The notes: generated by a model not told the origin, from the sequence alone. Shown: positions 11,223 through 20,185, counted from the first letter of the stretch. The stretch is DNA of 64,000 nucleotides from Acidianus infernus (GCF_009729545.1 NZ_WFIY01000004.1:1524001-1588000); one strand, 5' to 3'. Made by a program: numbers and translations.

Positions 11223-11831
11223 ATGGAAATCTTTAACGATCCACAAGGATATTTACAGTGGTATAAAAGAAACAAAATAATTTATGAAAGCGAATTAAGA
11301 GCTGTAAAGAGGCTTAATCTTTCAAATTGCTTAGATATTGGCGCAGGTCCTTCAGTGTTTCATGAAGCGATAAGTGGTAGAATAATCTCATTAGATATTT
11401 CAGATGCAATGCTAAAGTTAACAAATCCTACAGAGGACAAGATACAAGCTGATGCACTATATTTGCCTTTAAGAAATAAGGCAGTTGAATGCACTTTTAT
11501 TTCAGTTACTATCTGTTTCATAAGCGATGTTGAGAAATTATTACAGGAAGTACAGAGAGTTACCAAAAAAGAGTTCGCCGTATGTATTGTCCCTGAAGAT
11601 TCTACGTGGGGTCAATATTATACTGAATTAGGTAAGAGAGGACACAAATACTACTCTAAAGCTCATTTTATTTCTAAAAAGGAGTTTATTTCCTTGATAC
11701 AGCAATATTTTGAAATAAAGGATACAGTATCTACATTAAGGTATTCTCCTTTTGATGAGCCTAAAGTAGAGGATCCAGAAGAAGGTCTAGAAGGTTCTTA
11801 TATATGCGTAAAAGCTAAACCAAAAAGTTAG
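11223..11831 (+). CDS. Class I SAM-dependent methyltransferase
   Basis: The SAM-binding motif I reads NCLDIGAGPSVFHEAI (about residues 37-52), followed by the acidic motif II IISLDISDAML and motif IV ADALYLPLRNKAVECTF, as in UbiE/Methyltransf_11 enzymes. The 202-residue protein has the full core and little extra, so the acceptor may be a small molecule or a protein; nothing identifies it. It directly follows the cysteine-containing unknown gene with a two-base gap, suggesting a functional pair. Confidence 0.85.
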   Translation: MEIFNDPQGYLQWYKRNKIIYESELRAVKRLNLSNCLDIGAGPSVFHEAISGRIISLDISDAMLKLTNPTEDKIQADALYLPLRNKAVECTFISVTICFISDVEKLLQEVQRVTKKEFAVCIVPEDSTWGQYYTELGKRGHKYYSKAHFISKKEFISLIQQYFEIKDTVSTLRYSPFDEPKVEDPEEGLEGSYICVKAKPKS

Positions 11832-11879
11832 GGAATCCCTTAGGAAGATATAAATAAATGCAAAAATAGTTTTATCTTG

Positions 11880-12686
11880 ATGAGATCGATAATAGGCTTT
11901 TGGGGAGTCTTCGTATTTTTAGTTATAACTTCGATATTAGCTAAAAGTGCAGTTCTTATATCGGAAGCAATTCACGTTTTCCTTGATGCTTTAATAGTTT
12001 CTCTTTCATTTTATTTCTTAAAATTAGTAAATAAGGTAAATTCTTATTATACTTATGGTTTACATAGACTAGAAGTTATTTCATCTTTACTTAATGTTAG
12101 TATAATAATTCTTGGTTCTATTATAGGTGTGATAATTTCAGTAATATATCTAATGATGGGGATTAAAGATGACCCGTTTTACGTACTTTTTGCTTCATTA
12201 ATTTCTGCTTTAATACTTTCCTTTTCTCATGAGCATGAAGAGAAGGGGAATAGCGTAAAAGAAAGTATTAACGTTCATGTAATATCTGACGTTCTTTCTT
12301 ACGTTTTAGGTGCATTAGCGGGATTTCTTATTATATTAACCGGATATTATCAATTTGATCCAATCTTCTCGTTTATAATCCTAGGGACAATGATTATTTA
12401 TAACTTTAAGTATTTTAATACATATTTAGATATTATTATGGAAAAATCTCCCATTGATACAAAGCGTATTGAAGATGACTTGAAGTCCGTATTTCCTAAA
12501 GTGCACCATATTCATGTTTGGATAATTTGTGACCATTATAAAGTGGCAACTCTCCATATAGAAGAGGATCCTAATATCACATTAAAAGAGCTTGACGATA
12601 AAAGAGAAGTTGCAGAAAAAATACTTTCAGAAAAATATGGAATTAATCATGTTACAGTTCAATTTGAATCTAAAAGAACTGATTAG
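11880..12686 (+). CDS. Cation diffusion facilitator (CDF) metal exporter
   Basis: A membrane protein of 268 residues with five or six hydrophobic segments and both CDF metal-site pairs: HVFLD in helix II (SEAIHVFLDALIVS) and HVISD in helix V (INVHVISDVLSYVLG). A cytosolic C-terminal domain contains VHHIHVWIICDHYKVATLHI, typical of the CDF ferredoxin-like domain. A short His/Glu-rich linker (SHEHEEKG) sits between helices IV and V. It should export Zn2+, Fe2+, Mn2+ or another divalent ion in exchange for protons. A TTG lies directly before the ATG at 11880, which is the better start. The 3' end overlaps nurA by 17 bases. Confidence 0.9.
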   Translation: MRSIIGFWGVFVFLVITSILAKSAVLISEAIHVFLDALIVSLSFYFLKLVNKVNSYYTYGLHRLEVISSLLNVSIIILGSIIGVIISVIYLMMGIKDDPFYVLFASLISALILSFSHEHEEKGNSVKESINVHVISDVLSYVLGALAGFLIILTGYYQFDPIFSFIILGTMIIYNFKYFNTYLDIIMEKSPIDTKRIEDDLKSVFPKVHHIHVWIICDHYKVATLHIEEDPNITLKELDDKREVAEKILSEKYGINHVTVQFESKRTD

Positions 12687-13662
12687 GCCACCAACTATTT
12701 CCTCTCATATGATTAAGCCCAAGAATACTAAGAATTCTCTGTCTATCTTCCTTGTTAACTTTAACATCGTAATGAACTTTTAACAAAGGATACGGGTAAC
12801 CCTTTATTGATACGGAATATAGACTATCCATTATCTTTTTAATTCCATCATCGTCTATTCTTCCTGTCAAATCAACTTTAAGAACTCTCTGGCCTTTTTC
12901 TAACCTAATATAGAACGAACTAATTTCAACGCCTTCAAGATTTTTTACTTCCTTATTTTTAGCTAAAATTTTTTCATCGATTGTATGAACAAAAGGCAAA
13001 GTAAAACCTGGATTTTCAGTTAAACTCTCAATCACTGTTATATCTGATATATTTTCTCCAAATAATTCTCTCCCCTTACTGTTTTTGGAAATCCACAGAA
13101 TTTTGCCATCATAATTTTGTATCAATCTAGAAATGAGAATTTGAGACTTTAGTATTAAATTCTTTAAAGACTCTTCCTCATTTTCGTCGTTTATTATTTC
13201 ATCTAGATCCTTCTCTTCTCCTTCAATATCTTTTCCATTATTAAGTTTTTTCCTTAAACTTCCGTCCATTAGTATATATTCAGCTTTATTACCGTTCCTT
13301 AATGCTAAAGAAAGTTCCAAGATGTTCATTATTTCAGAAATTCTTTCTTTAGCAAAGTTTCCAGGCCTAAAAACTCCCATCTTTATTTCATTATCTATCG
13401 AGCTAACGTTTACTCCTTCGCCATATACAGCCTCAGCATTAGTAAGGAATATAGTACCAACTCTTAATTCTTTTACAAATTCTCCACCATCGATAGCAAT
13501 AAAACTCTTATTAACTGCAGTGGGTTCATAATCTATCCATATTTTCTTTAGTTTATCTTTAACAGAATCGTTTATCGAATTACTGTAAAACCTTATCTTT
13601 TCCAAGATTTTTGGGTAATTATTAGCAAACTCTTCATAAGCTCTCTCAATCAATGTACTCAC
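12670..13662 (-). CDS. nurA: NurA 5'-3' nuclease
   Basis: The 330-residue protein shows the NurA hallmark IAIDGGEF with the first catalytic Asp at about residue 58, then AEYILMDGSL with a second acidic site, and a late HYDVKVNKEDRQRIL. NurA forms a complex with the hexameric HerA translocase and, with Mre11-Rad50, generates 3' single-stranded ends for recombination. The gene is last in the operon herA-mre11-rad50-nurA and overlaps the end of rad50 by 17 bases, so translation is coupled. Confidence 0.95.
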   Translation of the reverse strand: MSTLIERAYEEFANNYPKILEKIRFYSNSINDSVKDKLKKIWIDYEPTAVNKSFIAIDGGEFVKELRVGTIFLTNAEAVYGEGVNVSSIDNEIKMGVFRPGNFAKERISEIMNILELSLALRNGNKAEYILMDGSLRKKLNNGKDIEGEEKDLDEIINDENEEESLKNLILKSQILISRLIQNYDGKILWISKNSKGRELFGENISDITVIESLTENPGFTLPFVHTIDEKILAKNKEVKNLEGVEISSFYIRLEKGQRVLKVDLTGRIDDDGIKKIMDSLYSVSIKGYPYPLLKVHYDVKVNKEDRQRILSILGLNHMRGNSWWPNQFF

Positions 13663-16237
13663 CTTGTTTTATTATGCTTTTATCTCCTTTTTTAATTACT
13701 GATATGATATAATCTGATATCTCCTTAATTTCTTCATCGTGAGTAACTATAATTATTTGAGGAATTATATTCATCGAATATTTTATAACATTTAATAATT
13801 CTTTCTTCCTTTCCTCATCTAAGTGAATTGTAGGTTCGTCCATTATCATGAAACCTATCTCGTCCATTAAAGATTTAGCTATTGCTATCCTTAAAGCTAA
13901 GGCAATAGATATTCTTTCTCCCCCACTTAAAGATTCTATATCTAAATCGTTTCCAGCAGTGTTATATGCTTTAATTATAACTTTACTCTTCTGCGTTTTT
14001 CCTCCAATTTCAAAATTAATAGTAACTCTAGAGAATGATAAGTTGAACATATTTAATATATCATTAAGATTATTTTCTATTCTGGATTTGAATATAGATA
14101 TTATATAGTTTTGCAACCCACTACCGCCAAGTATCTTCCTTAGTTTTTCCACTCTATCTACTGCTTTTTGCAATTTTGGAATTTTATTCAAGTCTTCCAT
14201 GATCTTATTAAGCTCAGAATTTAGATTTACCAATAGATCACTGCTTGCATTTATTTTGCCTTCGATAGTAGATATTTCCTTTTCTATGTTGATTCTCTCA
14301 TTATTCAAGTCTTCCAATTTCTTATTTAGATTTTCGAATTCTTCTTCATTGAAGTTTAATTGGCGAATTTCTTCTTCAAGTTCAATAATTTCCTTACTAA
14401 TTTTTTCCAATTCATTCTTCTCGCTCTCAATTTTTATGAAATATTCTCTTAGTTTATCCAATTTATTTTTGTTTTCCTTATATAGCTTCAGTTTGCCTTC
14501 AAATTCTCTTTCATCTCCAATTTTTTCTAATAATCCTTTAATCCTTTTTTGCAAGTCATCAAGTTCGGCTTTTATTGAGCTTAGTCTATTCTTTTTCTCC
14601 TCTAGTGTTTTCTCATTATAATTACTTACCTTTAGGTACTCCTTATACTTAGGCTCTAGTAATATTAGCTTTTCTCTAATTTCACTATATTCTTTGTAAG
14701 ATTTCTCTAGCTCTTTAAGTTTAGTTTGAATATCTTGTACTTCTTGCGAGATTCTAGTAAGGTCTTCGTTAAGTTTCCTTAATTTTGTAAGCTTAGATAT
14801 TATCTCTAATCTTAAATTACTAAGTTCACTCTTTCTAGCTCTTAGTTCTTCAACTTTTTTCTCTACATCTGAAAGTTTTTTCTCTATGTCCTTAACTTCT
14901 GTCTCGGCTTCAATCTTAATTTTTATCTTATGCTCTTCTGTAAGCTCCCTACCACAAACTGGACATTTATTCTCTCTAATATTTTCCAAATTCTTTATAA
15001 CTTGAATTAATTGTTCTTTCCTTCCTTTCATAGCACCCTTTATGTTTTGCAGATTATCTATTTCTTTTTCAATATTTTCTACCTCTTCATTCACATTATC
15101 TAAAGAAGGAATATTTCCTAGAGACTTTATTTCGTTTTCTATTTTTTCCTTTCTCTTTAATTTATCATTTAGTAAGGATTTCAAGGAATTATATTCGTTA
15201 TAAGCTTCTTCTATTTTTTCCTTTCTCTCTTTTAATTCCTCATATCTTTTTGCGTCATCTTCTAAGCTAATCTTTTTAGTTAAGTTTTGCTCGTACTCTT
15301 CTATTTCCTTTTCTAAGGTATTTAATTGATCCTTTAAGTTCTTTTCAGATTTTCTTAACTCATGCAATTCGCTAAGTAAGCTCTCTCCTCCCTCAAGATA
15401 ACTATTTTCTTCTATTTCTTTTTCTAATTTTTCTTTTTCACTTTTTATTTTATCATAATTTTCTACATCTTTTTCTATAGATTTTTTTCTTTCAGTTAAA
15501 AAAGAAAGCCTACCAGTTAATTCTAAATACTTATCTCTTTTTCCTTTTAGCTCATCGAGTTTCGCTGAATTATCTTTTATCTCTTTTTCTTTTTCCAATT
15601 TTTTGATCTTAAGGTCTTCTAGTTTTTTCTTGCTCTCTTCTATTTCTTTTTCTAATTTTTCTTTTTCCAGTTTCTTATTTTCATATTCAATTTTTCTATT
15701 TTCTAAGTATTTTAGTTCGCTCTCAATTTCTTTCTGAACAGAGTATAGTGGCCCTGTGGAAGAAGTTAATTTCTCTAAGTTCTCTATTTTTAATATCTTT
15801 TTAAGAACATCAGGTAATTCCTTAAATATATTTTCTATTTCTCCTTGCCTTATGATTACTGTAGAAAGCAAAATATCCTTATCTAGTTTTAATATCTCTT
15901 GGATTTTTCTATCTACTTCCTTTCTACCTCTTGCAATGCCTATATTATTTTTTGCAATAAAATCGTTAGAACTGTTTGCTATATCTCTTTTTATTAAGTA
16001 TAAATTATTACCATCTCTAATTTCGGTTTGAACTATCCCTGTTGATTTACCTTTTTTAACTAAATTTTTTATATTTCCTCTAGAGCTTTCTGAAAACAAT
16101 GAAAATACAATGCCGTCTATTATTGATGTTTTGCCGGCTCCATTTTGCCCAACTATGGCATTTATGCTTCCTTTAAAGTTAATTTCAGAGCTTTCATGAC
16201 TTAAAAAATTTTGTAAAAATATTTTTTCAATTTTCAT
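13646..16237 (-). CDS. rad50: DNA double-strand break repair ATPase Rad50
   Basis: An 863-residue Rad50: Walker A GQNGAGKTS at residues 30-38, long heptad coiled coils on both sides, the zinc hook CPVCGRELTEEH near residue 425, the ABC signature ESLSGGERISIALAL and Walker B FMIMDEPTIHLDEER at the C-terminus. Together with Mre11 it tethers and processes broken DNA ends. Its start overlaps the last base of the mre11 gene and its end overlaps nurA, as expected for a tightly coupled operon. Length and all motifs are normal for Sulfolobales. Confidence 0.97.
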   Translation of the reverse strand: MKIEKIFLQNFLSHESSEINFKGSINAIVGQNGAGKTSIIDGIVFSLFSESSRGNIKNLVKKGKSTGIVQTEIRDGNNLYLIKRDIANSSNDFIAKNNIGIARGRKEVDRKIQEILKLDKDILLSTVIIRQGEIENIFKELPDVLKKILKIENLEKLTSSTGPLYSVQKEIESELKYLENRKIEYENKKLEKEKLEKEIEESKKKLEDLKIKKLEKEKEIKDNSAKLDELKGKRDKYLELTGRLSFLTERKKSIEKDVENYDKIKSEKEKLEKEIEENSYLEGGESLLSELHELRKSEKNLKDQLNTLEKEIEEYEQNLTKKISLEDDAKRYEELKERKEKIEEAYNEYNSLKSLLNDKLKRKEKIENEIKSLGNIPSLDNVNEEVENIEKEIDNLQNIKGAMKGRKEQLIQVIKNLENIRENKCPVCGRELTEEHKIKIKIEAETEVKDIEKKLSDVEKKVEELRARKSELSNLRLEIISKLTKLRKLNEDLTRISQEVQDIQTKLKELEKSYKEYSEIREKLILLEPKYKEYLKVSNYNEKTLEEKKNRLSSIKAELDDLQKRIKGLLEKIGDEREFEGKLKLYKENKNKLDKLREYFIKIESEKNELEKISKEIIELEEEIRQLNFNEEEFENLNKKLEDLNNERINIEKEISTIEGKINASSDLLVNLNSELNKIMEDLNKIPKLQKAVDRVEKLRKILGGSGLQNYIISIFKSRIENNLNDILNMFNLSFSRVTINFEIGGKTQKSKVIIKAYNTAGNDLDIESLSGGERISIALALRIAIAKSLMDEIGFMIMDEPTIHLDEERKKELLNVIKYSMNIIPQIIIVTHDEEIKEISDYIISVIKKGDKSIIKQGEYID

Positions 16238-17367
16238 TATTGTACACCAGCAAATTTTTTAATAATAGTATAAATATCATCTGAATCATAATTATTAATT
16301 ATTTCTAAAATAAGTTTAGATTCTTCTTCGGTATAGCCAAAATTTTTAAGATAATTCATTATAATTTGAGAAATAGTACTATCTTTGGGTAAATCTACAT
16401 TTTTTTCTTCTCCGTAAGTTGTATTATCTTTAGCTACTCTGTAAAATTCCGTTACGCTTTCTAATATTGAAAGCTTTTTGAATAGTAAGCTTTTACTCAC
16501 GGCTTCTCCTTCTAGTATAATATGTAGTATAGGCTTCTTTTTACATTTTGAAAAAATCTTTATTAAATCGTTAATTTCATTGTCCAAATTTTTTGTATTA
16601 ATAGTAACAATTTTTTGCGGTCTAATATCAGTATTTATTTTCTGAATTTCAACCTCTTTCTTTGACAAATCTATTAAATAACCTCCTTTCCCATCTTTCT
16701 CCCATGCCTCTATTTCGTCATCTCTAATTATATCTGGAGAACCTGCTATGCCTAATTTTCCATCTCCAAGATTTTCTATAGACCTAGAATGAAAGTGTCC
16801 AAATGCGTAATAATCAAATCCTTTAGGTAATTCTCCTTCTTCTAATTGCCAAGCTCCTTCATAAGGTAATTTACTTCTTAAGCCTTGATGAAGCATTAAG
16901 ATATTTCTATCTCCTTCAGGTTTTATTGATGATAATTTTTTAAGTAAAGTTTCTCTAGCTACCGTAGGTATATGTTTTATCCCGTAAATTCTCAATCTTA
17001 TATTATCTTTATTTATCTCATAACCTTTTTCATCACCAGTTAGGAAAACTAGTAAGTTTAGTGATTCTGCTAAAATTCTTTGGGGATAAATTGCTCCTTT
17101 CCTCTTAGGAGTATCATGATCGCCAGCAATGCCAATAAATGGTATTTTTCCTTGTATTCTCTTCAAATTATCTATCGCAACTTTCATAGCAGTCATTTGA
17201 GGATGATAGGTATCAAATAAATCTCCAGTGTGAATTATCGCGTCTACGTGCTCTTTTATTGCATAATCAATAAGTTGCGTAAATGTTTCATATATATCCT
17301 CTTCTCTAGAGTCAAGATTATACTTTCTTGCACCTAGATGAGTATCAGAAATATGAAGAATTTGCAT
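16237..17367 (-). CDS. mre11: DNA double-strand break repair nuclease Mre11
   Basis: A 376-residue Mre11 with the five phosphoesterase motifs in order: ISDTHLGARKY (D8, H10), IIHTGDLFDTYHP, GIAGDHDTPKRKG, ILMLHQGLRSK and YYAFGHFHSRS. These coordinate two Mn2+ ions for endo- and exonuclease activity. The C-terminal part (about 260-376) should include the Rad50-binding helices. It lies seven bases after herA and abuts rad50, giving the canonical archaeal resection operon. Confidence 0.97.
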   Translation of the reverse strand: MQILHISDTHLGARKYNLDSREEDIYETFTQLIDYAIKEHVDAIIHTGDLFDTYHPQMTAMKVAIDNLKRIQGKIPFIGIAGDHDTPKRKGAIYPQRILAESLNLLVFLTGDEKGYEINKDNIRLRIYGIKHIPTVARETLLKKLSSIKPEGDRNILMLHQGLRSKLPYEGAWQLEEGELPKGFDYYAFGHFHSRSIENLGDGKLGIAGSPDIIRDDEIEAWEKDGKGGYLIDLSKKEVEIQKINTDIRPQKIVTINTKNLDNEINDLIKIFSKCKKKPILHIILEGEAVSKSLLFKKLSILESVTEFYRVAKDNTTYGEEKNVDLPKDSTISQIIMNYLKNFGYTEEESKLILEIINNYDSDDIYTIIKKFAGVQ

Positions 17368-17374
17368 TATATAT

Positions 17375-18853
17375 TCACCCGAAGTCTGCTAAACTTTCAT
17401 GTAATTTATCTTCTTCCTCCGCTTTTTCCCATTCTCTCCTCATATCTGGATCAGTTCCGCCTAGCGTACCATTGAATAAATCAATTTTAACGAATGCTGG
17501 AATCTTAACAAGGTTTCCTATTATTAGCGCTTCTCCTACTCCTAGTGAGGAAAGCTGTTCTACAAGATCTTCGCTTAAATTATCGCTAGCTTCTAGTACG
17601 TATTTTTTATCTGAAGGCTCTACTATTTTTAAAATAATCTTATTTGTCATTTGACTTAGTATATTCTCATCCAAACCTTTAGGCCTCTGGCTAACTATTA
17701 TTAATCCAACGCCGAATTTCCTACCTTCTCTTGCAATTCTAGAGGCCCAGAATTTAGTCAATGTGTCATCATTTTTAGATAAAAATACGTGTGCCTCTTC
17801 TATTACTATAATTACCGGGAATCTTAGACCAGTTCCTTTTCTTCTATATTCTTTCCTTGCGTCAAGTATTCTTCTCAAATAATGAGATACTATTGCATCC
17901 ATTGCATCTTCGTCCAGAGGACTTATATCAACAACATTAACACTATGCGTTTTTAGATTAGAAATTATATCTTTAGAAGTTAGGTCAATAATTCCAGAAT
18001 ATTTGTCAGCGAACTCTTCTAGCTTATTCTTAACTTCGTCTACTGAGTCCTTTTTAGCTCCTTTACCTTCTTGGTTATCTATCAAATCTTCTAGATCCTT
18101 TATAAACGTTTGATTTAATTTTTCAAAGTCAATATCTCCAGATTTAATTTTCTCTTGAACAGACTTTTGATATTCTGTGAACGCTCTCCTTATAATCCTA
18201 TACTGTATAGGAGCATTGCCTCTAATTTCTAACAATGTTGCAAATTCTCTAGGATTTAAATATAAAGGATTTAATTTTGGCTCTATATTATGTAAAGGAT
18301 GTATATCGCTTCTGTAATACTCTCCGTGGTAATCAAATATTAATACAGATCCTTTAATATCTGCTATTCTTTGAGAAAGAACGGCCACGGTATTAGACTT
18401 ACCACTCCCTGTAGCAGCAAGTATTGCTAGATGTCTAGTTAATGCTCCGACCCTTATATTCACCGGAACGTTTGTGCCTATTAACCTGCCTAAGGTAATA
18501 TCTCCTTCAGAAAATATCTTCCTTAACTCCTCTTCTTCCGCTAAACTTACTGGTGTACCTGCGATAGGAGGTAAATCGGGTTGAGAATTTGAATTTAAGT
18601 TGTAAAGGAGTTTAACAGTAGCTTTAATATAATGAGGGATCTTGCCATCAAACCTATTTAATCTCTCCACAATTCCCACATCTATCGTATTTCCATCTAT
18701 CATTGGGCTTCCTCTTGTAACGTTTGTAATCAAACCCAGAACTTTTTCGTTATCATATTCCATTGTTACGTAAAGACCTAACCTAACGGGCTTAACTGCG
18801 AGCATGGTAGCTTGTTGAGGCGTGGCATCACCAATAACATAACCTATAATCAT
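17375..18853 (-). CDS. herA: HerA bipolar DNA translocase/helicase
   Basis: First gene of the resection operon, 492 residues. It has the N-terminal HAS-barrel-type domain (about 1-135), Walker A AATGSGKSN (about 146-154), Walker B FPVIIVIEEAHVFLS, and the arginine-finger region ASRIAREGRKFGVGLIIVSQ, matching the FtsK-HerA superfamily. HerA forms a hexamer that pumps DNA into NurA. The TATA box lies near 18875-18885, about 26-30 bases from the ATG, so the mRNA is probably leaderless; an inverted repeat surrounds the box. Confidence 0.96.
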   Translation of the reverse strand: MIIGYVIGDATPQQATMLAVKPVRLGLYVTMEYDNEKVLGLITNVTRGSPMIDGNTIDVGIVERLNRFDGKIPHYIKATVKLLYNLNSNSQPDLPPIAGTPVSLAEEEELRKIFSEGDITLGRLIGTNVPVNIRVGALTRHLAILAATGSGKSNTVAVLSQRIADIKGSVLIFDYHGEYYRSDIHPLHNIEPKLNPLYLNPREFATLLEIRGNAPIQYRIIRRAFTEYQKSVQEKIKSGDIDFEKLNQTFIKDLEDLIDNQEGKGAKKDSVDEVKNKLEEFADKYSGIIDLTSKDIISNLKTHSVNVVDISPLDEDAMDAIVSHYLRRILDARKEYRRKGTGLRFPVIIVIEEAHVFLSKNDDTLTKFWASRIAREGRKFGVGLIIVSQRPKGLDENILSQMTNKIILKIVEPSDKKYVLEASDNLSEDLVEQLSSLGVGEALIIGNLVKIPAFVKIDLFNGTLGGTDPDMRREWEKAEEEDKLHESLADFG

Positions 18854-18865
18854 TATATGAAAATA

Positions 18866-18890
18866 CGATAGTTACATATATAAACTATAC
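18866..18890 (-). promoter_or_regulatory. herA operon promoter with an inverted repeat around the TATA box
   Basis: On the minus strand the TATA-like sequence gtttatatatg lies about 28 bases before the herA ATG, the normal archaeal spacing. It is flanked by ATAGTT (18868-18873) and AACTAT (18883-18888), a perfect six-base inverted repeat extended with mismatches to tacg/cgat. A repressor bound here would block TBP, so the repeat is an operator candidate, but A+T-rich inverted repeats also arise by chance. Confidence 0.5.
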
Positions 18891-18925
18891 GAAGTAGAAA
18901 AAGGTAATACAAAAAATTAAAAAGC

Positions 18926-19474
18926 TTATAAGGCTTTTGCGACTTTCTTTGCTGTTTCTGCTATTTGCTTCTCTTGTTCAGCATATGCACAGAGCATTGC
19001 TTCTATGTCCGCATGTCCTTCTTCTTTTGCTTTCATAGCAACATCATTGTACTCTGAAACGTGCTCCATATCTTCCTCTCTTGCAAAGTCGCTTAACAAT
19101 GCTAATACCTTTGCTGTACTCTCAGCTATATCTTTCTCTTGTTCAGCATACGAGCATAACATCTTTTCTACATCTAGATGTCCTTCTTCTTTTGCTTTCA
19201 TCGCAACGTTATCATATTCTGCTACATGTTCTTGATCTTCTTCCTTTACAAATTCTCCAAGAAGTTTTGTTACGTCTGCATTCTGTAATAATTTTTCAAA
19301 TATACCCATTGCGTGTCCATACTCTACTCTTGCTTTTTCTCTTAGTAATTTAGCTTCTTCTTTTCTTCCTAACGCCTCTAATTTATCTGCCAAAAATGTT
19401 AGAGTTAAATAGTCTTCCGCGTTTGCCTTAAATAGTTCCTTTAATCCCATTTCGGTCTCCTTTCCAAGAGCCAT
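18926..19474 (-). CDS. Rubrerythrin-like (ferritin-like) protein with an internal tandem duplication
   Basis: A 182-residue all-helical acidic protein. Residues 12-55 form a ferritin-like helix pair with Glu and the ExxH-like pattern ARVEYGHAMG. Residues about 77-125 and 128-178 are near-identical repeats: EEDQEHVAEYDNVAMKAKEE then LDVEKMLCSYAEQEKDIAE, versus EEDMEHVSEYNDVAMKAKEE then ADIEAMLCAYAEQEKQIAE. Each repeat carries Glu, His and Tyr residues suited to a metal site. There is no rubredoxin-type CxxC domain. A role in peroxide reduction or metal storage is possible but the metal centre is not proven. TATA-like stretches lie upstream near 19495. Confidence 0.7.
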   Translation of the reverse strand: MALGKETEMGLKELFKANAEDYLTLTFLADKLEALGRKEEAKLLREKARVEYGHAMGIFEKLLQNADVTKLLGEFVKEEDQEHVAEYDNVAMKAKEEGHLDVEKMLCSYAEQEKDIAESTAKVLALLSDFAREEDMEHVSEYNDVAMKAKEEGHADIEAMLCAYAEQEKQIAETAKKVAKAL

Positions 19475-19620
19475 TTAGGATCACTGAAATAATATAAAAG
19501 AAGAAGGTTATAAACTTTAATTAAAATGCCTAAATAATACAGCTAACATAATATTACATACTTGCAACTAGCTTGAAAGAAAGAGGTAACGTTAATTAGT
19601 ATGAAATAAAGTATTTAAAT

Positions 19621-19677
19621 GATAATGATGATTGACTTCAATGCTGAATAGTGAAGAAGTAACCCGAAACTGAAAGT
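19621..19677 (+). ncRNA. C/D-box small RNA
   Basis: The stretch has the exact archaeal C/D layout: box C ATGATGA (19625-19631), a 12-base guide, box D' CTGA (19644-19647), a 3-base spacer, box C' GTGAAGA (19651-19657), a second 12-base guide and box D CTGA (19670-19673). The symmetrical 12-3-12 spacing is the strict geometry of archaeal guide RNAs that, with L7Ae, Nop5 and fibrillarin, direct 2'-O-methylation of rRNA or tRNA. The D guide is AGTAACCCGAAA and the D' guide TTGACTTCAATG; targets were not searched. No protein gene overlaps it. Confidence 0.82.
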
Positions 19678-19911
19678 TAATTTTCCAGATGCACGCTGAG
19701 ACGAGAGTTTTACCTACTTCTTTTTGAAGTTAAGCAGGAAAGTAATTTATATCCTTGTTTTTGAAGATTATTTTGGTAAGGAAGACTGAGGTTCAGGTGG
19801 TGATGCGCCCTCTCTCTCACCTTAAATCTTTCATATTGTTATAAATTCTCTTATCTTCTATGAATGATATATTATTATATCAGGGTTATTTTTGTAAAAA
19901 TATTTTGAGTC
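19678..19911. other. Intergenic stretch without a recognised gene
   Basis: Between the C/D sRNA and the transposon relic I see no convincing reading frame. The segment holds a short hairpin (AGGTG...CACCT at about 19795-19823) followed by A+T-rich sequence, which may be a transcription end, and nothing matching SRP RNA or RNase P RNA signatures. Confidence 0.4.
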
Positions 19912-20181
19912 TACCGCGAATGGTGAGGCTTTTCGCCCCTTATAGAAAGTTTAAATATTTGTTTATCTATTTTTCTTCTAGTGACGTTAATGACGCTCCT
20001 CCCCAGCTCAATGGGACTGTGGGAGGGGCAACCATCATCTCCTTTCTTTAAGGGGCTAGACATTATGAATGAAAGTCTTCGCACAACCTTTTCTAATGGG
20101 GAGTCTCTGAGCCACCCGAATCGATGGTGGGAACGACGAGCCGCTTTGAAAGGGAACCTTTCAAGGTAAGGAGGAAGTCAG
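19912..20181 (+). mobile_element. Relic A: IS605/TnpB-type element 3' end, omegaRNA-like, no transposase left
   Basis: From GACGTTAATGACG (about 19982) to GAGGAAGTCAG (20171-20181) this stretch aligns with relic B at 27790-27933 and shares its terminal motif with relics C and D. It folds well: CCTCCC pairs with GGGAGG around 20000-20027, and CTTTGAAAGG pairs with CCTTTCAAGG around a GAA loop near 20144-20166. An upstream motif GAATGGTGAGGCTT (19918-19931) is shared with relic C. No TnpB coding sequence remains. The right end abuts nnr, whose ATG starts four bases later. Confidence 0.6.
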
Positions 20182-20185
20182 ATTC

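Noticed and set aside
12592..12783. Short frame across the CDF and nurA ends
   Set aside because: Out-of-frame reading of two well supported genes.
14199..14621. 140-codon plus-strand frame rich in Ser, Phe and Leu inside rad50
   Set aside because: It is the antisense shadow of the Rad50 coiled coil, whose Lys/Glu codons read as Ser/Phe/Leu on the other strand.
19678..19860. SRP RNA or RNase P RNA
   Set aside because: No SRP S-domain or RNase P core motifs were seen; only a short hairpin is present.
19860..20169. Two short plus-strand frames upstream of nnr
   Set aside because: Both lie within the paired transposon relic and lack protein-like composition.
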